DNA from: Flavobacteriaceae bacterium
GTDB taxonomy: Bacteria > Bacteroidota > Bacteroidia > Flavobacteriales > Flavobacteriaceae
Reading direction: 5' to 3'
DNA: 64,000 nucleotides
Assembly (NCBI GenBank): GCA_947446635.1
Contig: CANFHF010000003.1
Location: 62,001 to 126,000 of the forward strand
Part shown: positions 62,161 to 64,000 of the stretch, piece by piece
Numbering within the stretch: position 1 is the stretch's first letter
Layout of the letters: each line of letters starts with the position of its first letter
The notes under the pieces: generated by a model
The model's database searches: none
Told to the model about the DNA's origin: nothing
The model's input: only the letters and a program-made list of their open reading frames with translations
Position numbers and translations under genes: made by a program

Positions 62161-63507
62161 ATGTTTAAAAAAATATTAATTGCAAATAGAGGCGAAATTG
62201 CGCTTCGTATTATCCGTACTTGTAAAGAAATGGGAATCAAAACAGTAGCGGTTTATTCTACTGCCGATACCGAAAGTCTTCACGTGAAGTTTGCAGATGA
62301 AGCCGTTTGTATTGGACCACCACCAAGCAACTTGTCCTATTTGAAAATGTCAAATATTATTGCCGCCGCTGAGATTACGAATGCAGATGCAATACATCCC
62401 GGATATGGATTTCTTTCCGAAAATTCAAAATTCTCAAAGATATGCCATGAACACGGGATTAAATTCATAGGCGCCTCTCCAGAAATGATTGACAGAATGG
62501 GGGATAAAGCTTCGGCTAAAGCCACTATGAAAGCTGCCGGAGTTCCATGCGTGCCAGGTTCTGAGGGTATTTTAGAATCTTTTGAAGAAGCGGAGTCAAT
62601 AGCCAAAAAATTTGGATATCCCGTAATGCTAAAAGCAACTGCTGGCGGAGGAGGAAAAGGAATGCGTGCCGTTTGGAAAGAGGAAGAGTTACTAAAATCA
62701 TGGGAAAGTGCCCGTCAAGAATCGGCAGCAGCCTTTGGAAATGATGGCATGTATTTAGAGAAACTAATTGAAGAGCCACGTCATATCGAAATTCAAGTAG
62801 TAGGGGATTCTTTTGGAAAAGCGTGCCACCTTTCTGAAAGAGATTGTTCGGTACAACGTCGCCATCAAAAACTGACAGAGGAAACCCCATCGCCATTCAT
62901 GACCGATGAATTGCGTCAAAAAATGGGAAAAGCTGCTGTAAAAGCTGCTGAATACATTAAATATGAAGGGGCAGGAACAGTAGAATTTTTAGTTGATAAA
63001 CATCGTAATTTCTACTTTATGGAAATGAATACCCGTATTCAAGTAGAACATCCTATTACGGAACAAGTTATTGATTATGATTTAATTCGGGAGCAAATTT
63101 CAGTTGCTGCTGGAATCCCTATTTCTGGCAAAAATTATTTGCCAAAATTGCACGCTATTGAATGCCGAATCAACGCCGAGGATCCTTACAATGATTTTAG
63201 GCCTTCCCCAGGAAAAATAACCACATTACATATGCCAGGAGGTCATGGGGTGCGTTTAGACACTCATGTCTATTCAGGATATACCATTCCGCCAAATTAT
63301 GATTCTATGATTGCAAAACTAATCACAACGGCTCAAACCCGTGAGGAAGCCATAAGTAAGATGAGAAGAGCTTTGGATGAATTTGTCATTGAAGGTATAA
63401 AAACAACCATTCCTTTCCACAGACAATTGATGGATGATCCAAGGTATATAGCAGGGGATTATACCACAGCATTTATGGACACTTTTAAAATGAATGATCC
63501 AGAATAA
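62161..63507 (+). CDS. accC: Biotin carboxylase subunit of acetyl-CoA carboxylase
   Basis: A 448-residue ATP-grasp enzyme carboxylating biotin on AccB. Starts [20 protein letters not shown], followed by ATP-binding [14 protein letters not shown] (about 160-173), the HIEIQVVGD strand with EPRHIE (about 208), catalytic [15 protein letters not shown] (about 286-300) and the C-terminal [12 protein letters not shown] and SYDS-like [10 protein letters not shown] segments. All conserved blocks are present. Last gene of the fabH-accB-accC group; a terminator follows at 63549. Confidence 0.97.
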   Translation: MFKKILIANRGEIALRIIRTCKEMGIKTVAVYSTADTESLHVKFADEAVCIGPPPSNLSYLKMSNIIAAAEITNADAIHPGYGFLSENSKFSKICHEHGIKFIGASPEMIDRMGDKASAKATMKAAGVPCVPGSEGILESFEEAESIAKKFGYPVMLKATAGGGGKGMRAVWKEEELLKSWESARQESAAAFGNDGMYLEKLIEEPRHIEIQVVGDSFGKACHLSERDCSVQRRHQKLTEETPSPFMTDELRQKMGKAAVKAAEYIKYEGAGTVEFLVDKHRNFYFMEMNTRIQVEHPITEQVIDYDLIREQISVAAGIPISGKNYLPKLHAIECRINAEDPYNDFRPSPGKITTLHMPGGHGVRLDTHVYSGYTIPPNYDSMIAKLITTAQTREEAISKMRRALDEFVIEGIKTTIPFHRQLMDDPRYIAGDYTTAFMDTFKMNDPE

Positions 63508-63548
63508 GTTAAATCCAATTAGATTTATAAAATAATGTCCAAATTAAA

Positions 63549-63583
63549 AACAGTAGTAAGCAAACGTTTATTGCTGTTTTTTT
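63549..63583 (+). terminator. Terminator-like hairpin after accC
   Basis: AACAGTAGTAAGC pairs with GTTTATTGCTGTT (including three G-T pairs), loop about four bases, followed by a run of seven T. Confidence 0.6.
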
Positions 63584-63712
63584 ATATGGAAGCATTTGAT
63601 ATTGTATAGTTTTTTGTAATATAGAGCTCGGGTTGTCTTATTCTAGTTCATCTATACGTTTTAATGGAAGTAAATAAAATAAAAGGCACCTCGAACAATC
63701 GGGAATTGTTTA

Positions 63713-63720
63713 GCTTTGTG
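63713..63720 (+). promoter_or_regulatory. Predicted -7 box of ruvC
   Basis: TAGCTTTG, 39 bases before the TTG start of ruvC. Confidence 0.35.
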
Positions 63721-63759
63721 AGATATTGTATACAGTGTTGCAAAATTTAATGATGAAAA

Positions 63760-64000
63760 TTGGCTGAAGAACGCATCATATTAGGAATTGACCCAGGAAC
63801 CACTATTATGGGTTTCGGCTTAATAAAAGTCGTGGGCAAAAACATGCATTTTATTCAACTCAACGAATTGCAGTTGTCTAAATACGACAACCATTATCAA
63901 AAACTGAAAATCATTTTCGAGCGTACCATCGAATTGATTGACACGCACCATCCCGATGAAATTGCGATAGAAGCCCCCTTTTTTGGTAAAAACGTGCAAT
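63760..64000 (+). CDS. ruvC: Holliday junction resolvase RuvC, N-terminal part (cut by window edge)
   Basis: Frame open from TTG 63760 to the right edge (80 codons). RIILGIDPGTTIMGFGLIKV carries the first catalytic Asp (GIDPGT), and DEIAIEAPFFGKNVQ near residues 67-80 carries the second catalytic Glu in (A/V)-x-E-x-x-F-F. RuvC cuts the junctions migrated by RuvAB. The nearby ATG pair at 63749-63754 runs into a TGA after a few codons, so it is not the start; TTG is the likely start codon. The remaining catalytic residues lie beyond the window. Confidence 0.92.
   Translation, partial: MAEERIILGIDPGTTIMGFGLIKVVGKNMHFIQLNELQLSKYDNHYQKLKIIFERTIELIDTHHPDEIAIEAPFFGKNVQ

Noticed and set aside
63535..63609. 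A 24-codon frame (MSKLKTVVSKRLLLFFYMEA...) after accC
   Set aside because: It lies across the hairpin and T run that form the accC terminator; the apparent coding is a by-product of that structure.

Overview
The window looks like a chromosomal segment of a Flavobacterium-type bacterium (Bacteroidota, Flavobacteriaceae). The DNA is AT-rich. Many genes are preceded by the Bacteroidota promoter pattern (TTTG near -33, TAnnTTTG near -7) rather than E. coli-like boxes, and Shine-Dalgarno sequences are scarce. The gene content is also typical: alternative complex III joined to an aa3 oxidase, a Bat aerotolerance operon, PorZ and a C-terminal sorting domain of type IX secretion, and multidomain LamG proteins. 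Nearly all genes are intact, and the two edges cut ileS (left) and ruvC (right).

Layout. 1-6.6 kb (minus): ileS (partial), an esterase, recO, porZ, gdhA. 7-12.5 kb (plus): a barrel-like protein, an ArsC/Spx-like protein with an EamA transporter, then yicC-gmk-nadD and gpsA. 12.5-15.2 kb: pheS flanked by two small unknown proteins, and cvpA. 15.2-24.2 kb (minus): an eight-gene operon moxR, DUF58, a BatD-like protein, batA, batB, batC, batD, batE. 24.2-31.3 kb is the accessory part: two tandem secreted LamG proteins, an orphan XRE regulator, a VapBC-like toxin-antitoxin pair between ~90-bp direct repeats, and a MITE-like element. 31.4-36.1 kb: rimP-nusA-infB behind a strong promoter and an attenuator-like hairpin. 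36.2-48.1 kb: a SPOR protein, then actABCDEF-coxBA, i.e. quinol oxidation through to oxygen reduction. 48.2-53 kb: ruvB, queG, polA. 53.2-57.6 kb: aldo/keto reductase, AlbA_2 protein, PPP-type phosphatase, ALDH. 57.8-64 kb: ribE and pdxA divergent, then yceD-rpmF-fabH-accB-accC (the usual L32/fatty-acid start cluster) and the start of ruvC.

Most interesting points. The second LamG protein ends in a FISUMP/C-type-lectin-like domain. Its last ~150 bases are clearly GC-richer than their surroundings and full of NNC codons, as expected of the variable region of a diversity-generating retroelement. No reverse transcriptase or template repeat lies in this window, so that remains a hypothesis about a remote target. 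Other points: a hairpin attenuator in the nusA operon leader, a ~57-bp dispersed repeat in two divergent intergenic regions, a six-haem ActA, direct repeats around the toxin-antitoxin pair, and a possible 27-residue protein translationally coupled to ribE. All identifications come from reading motifs and context; no database search was run.
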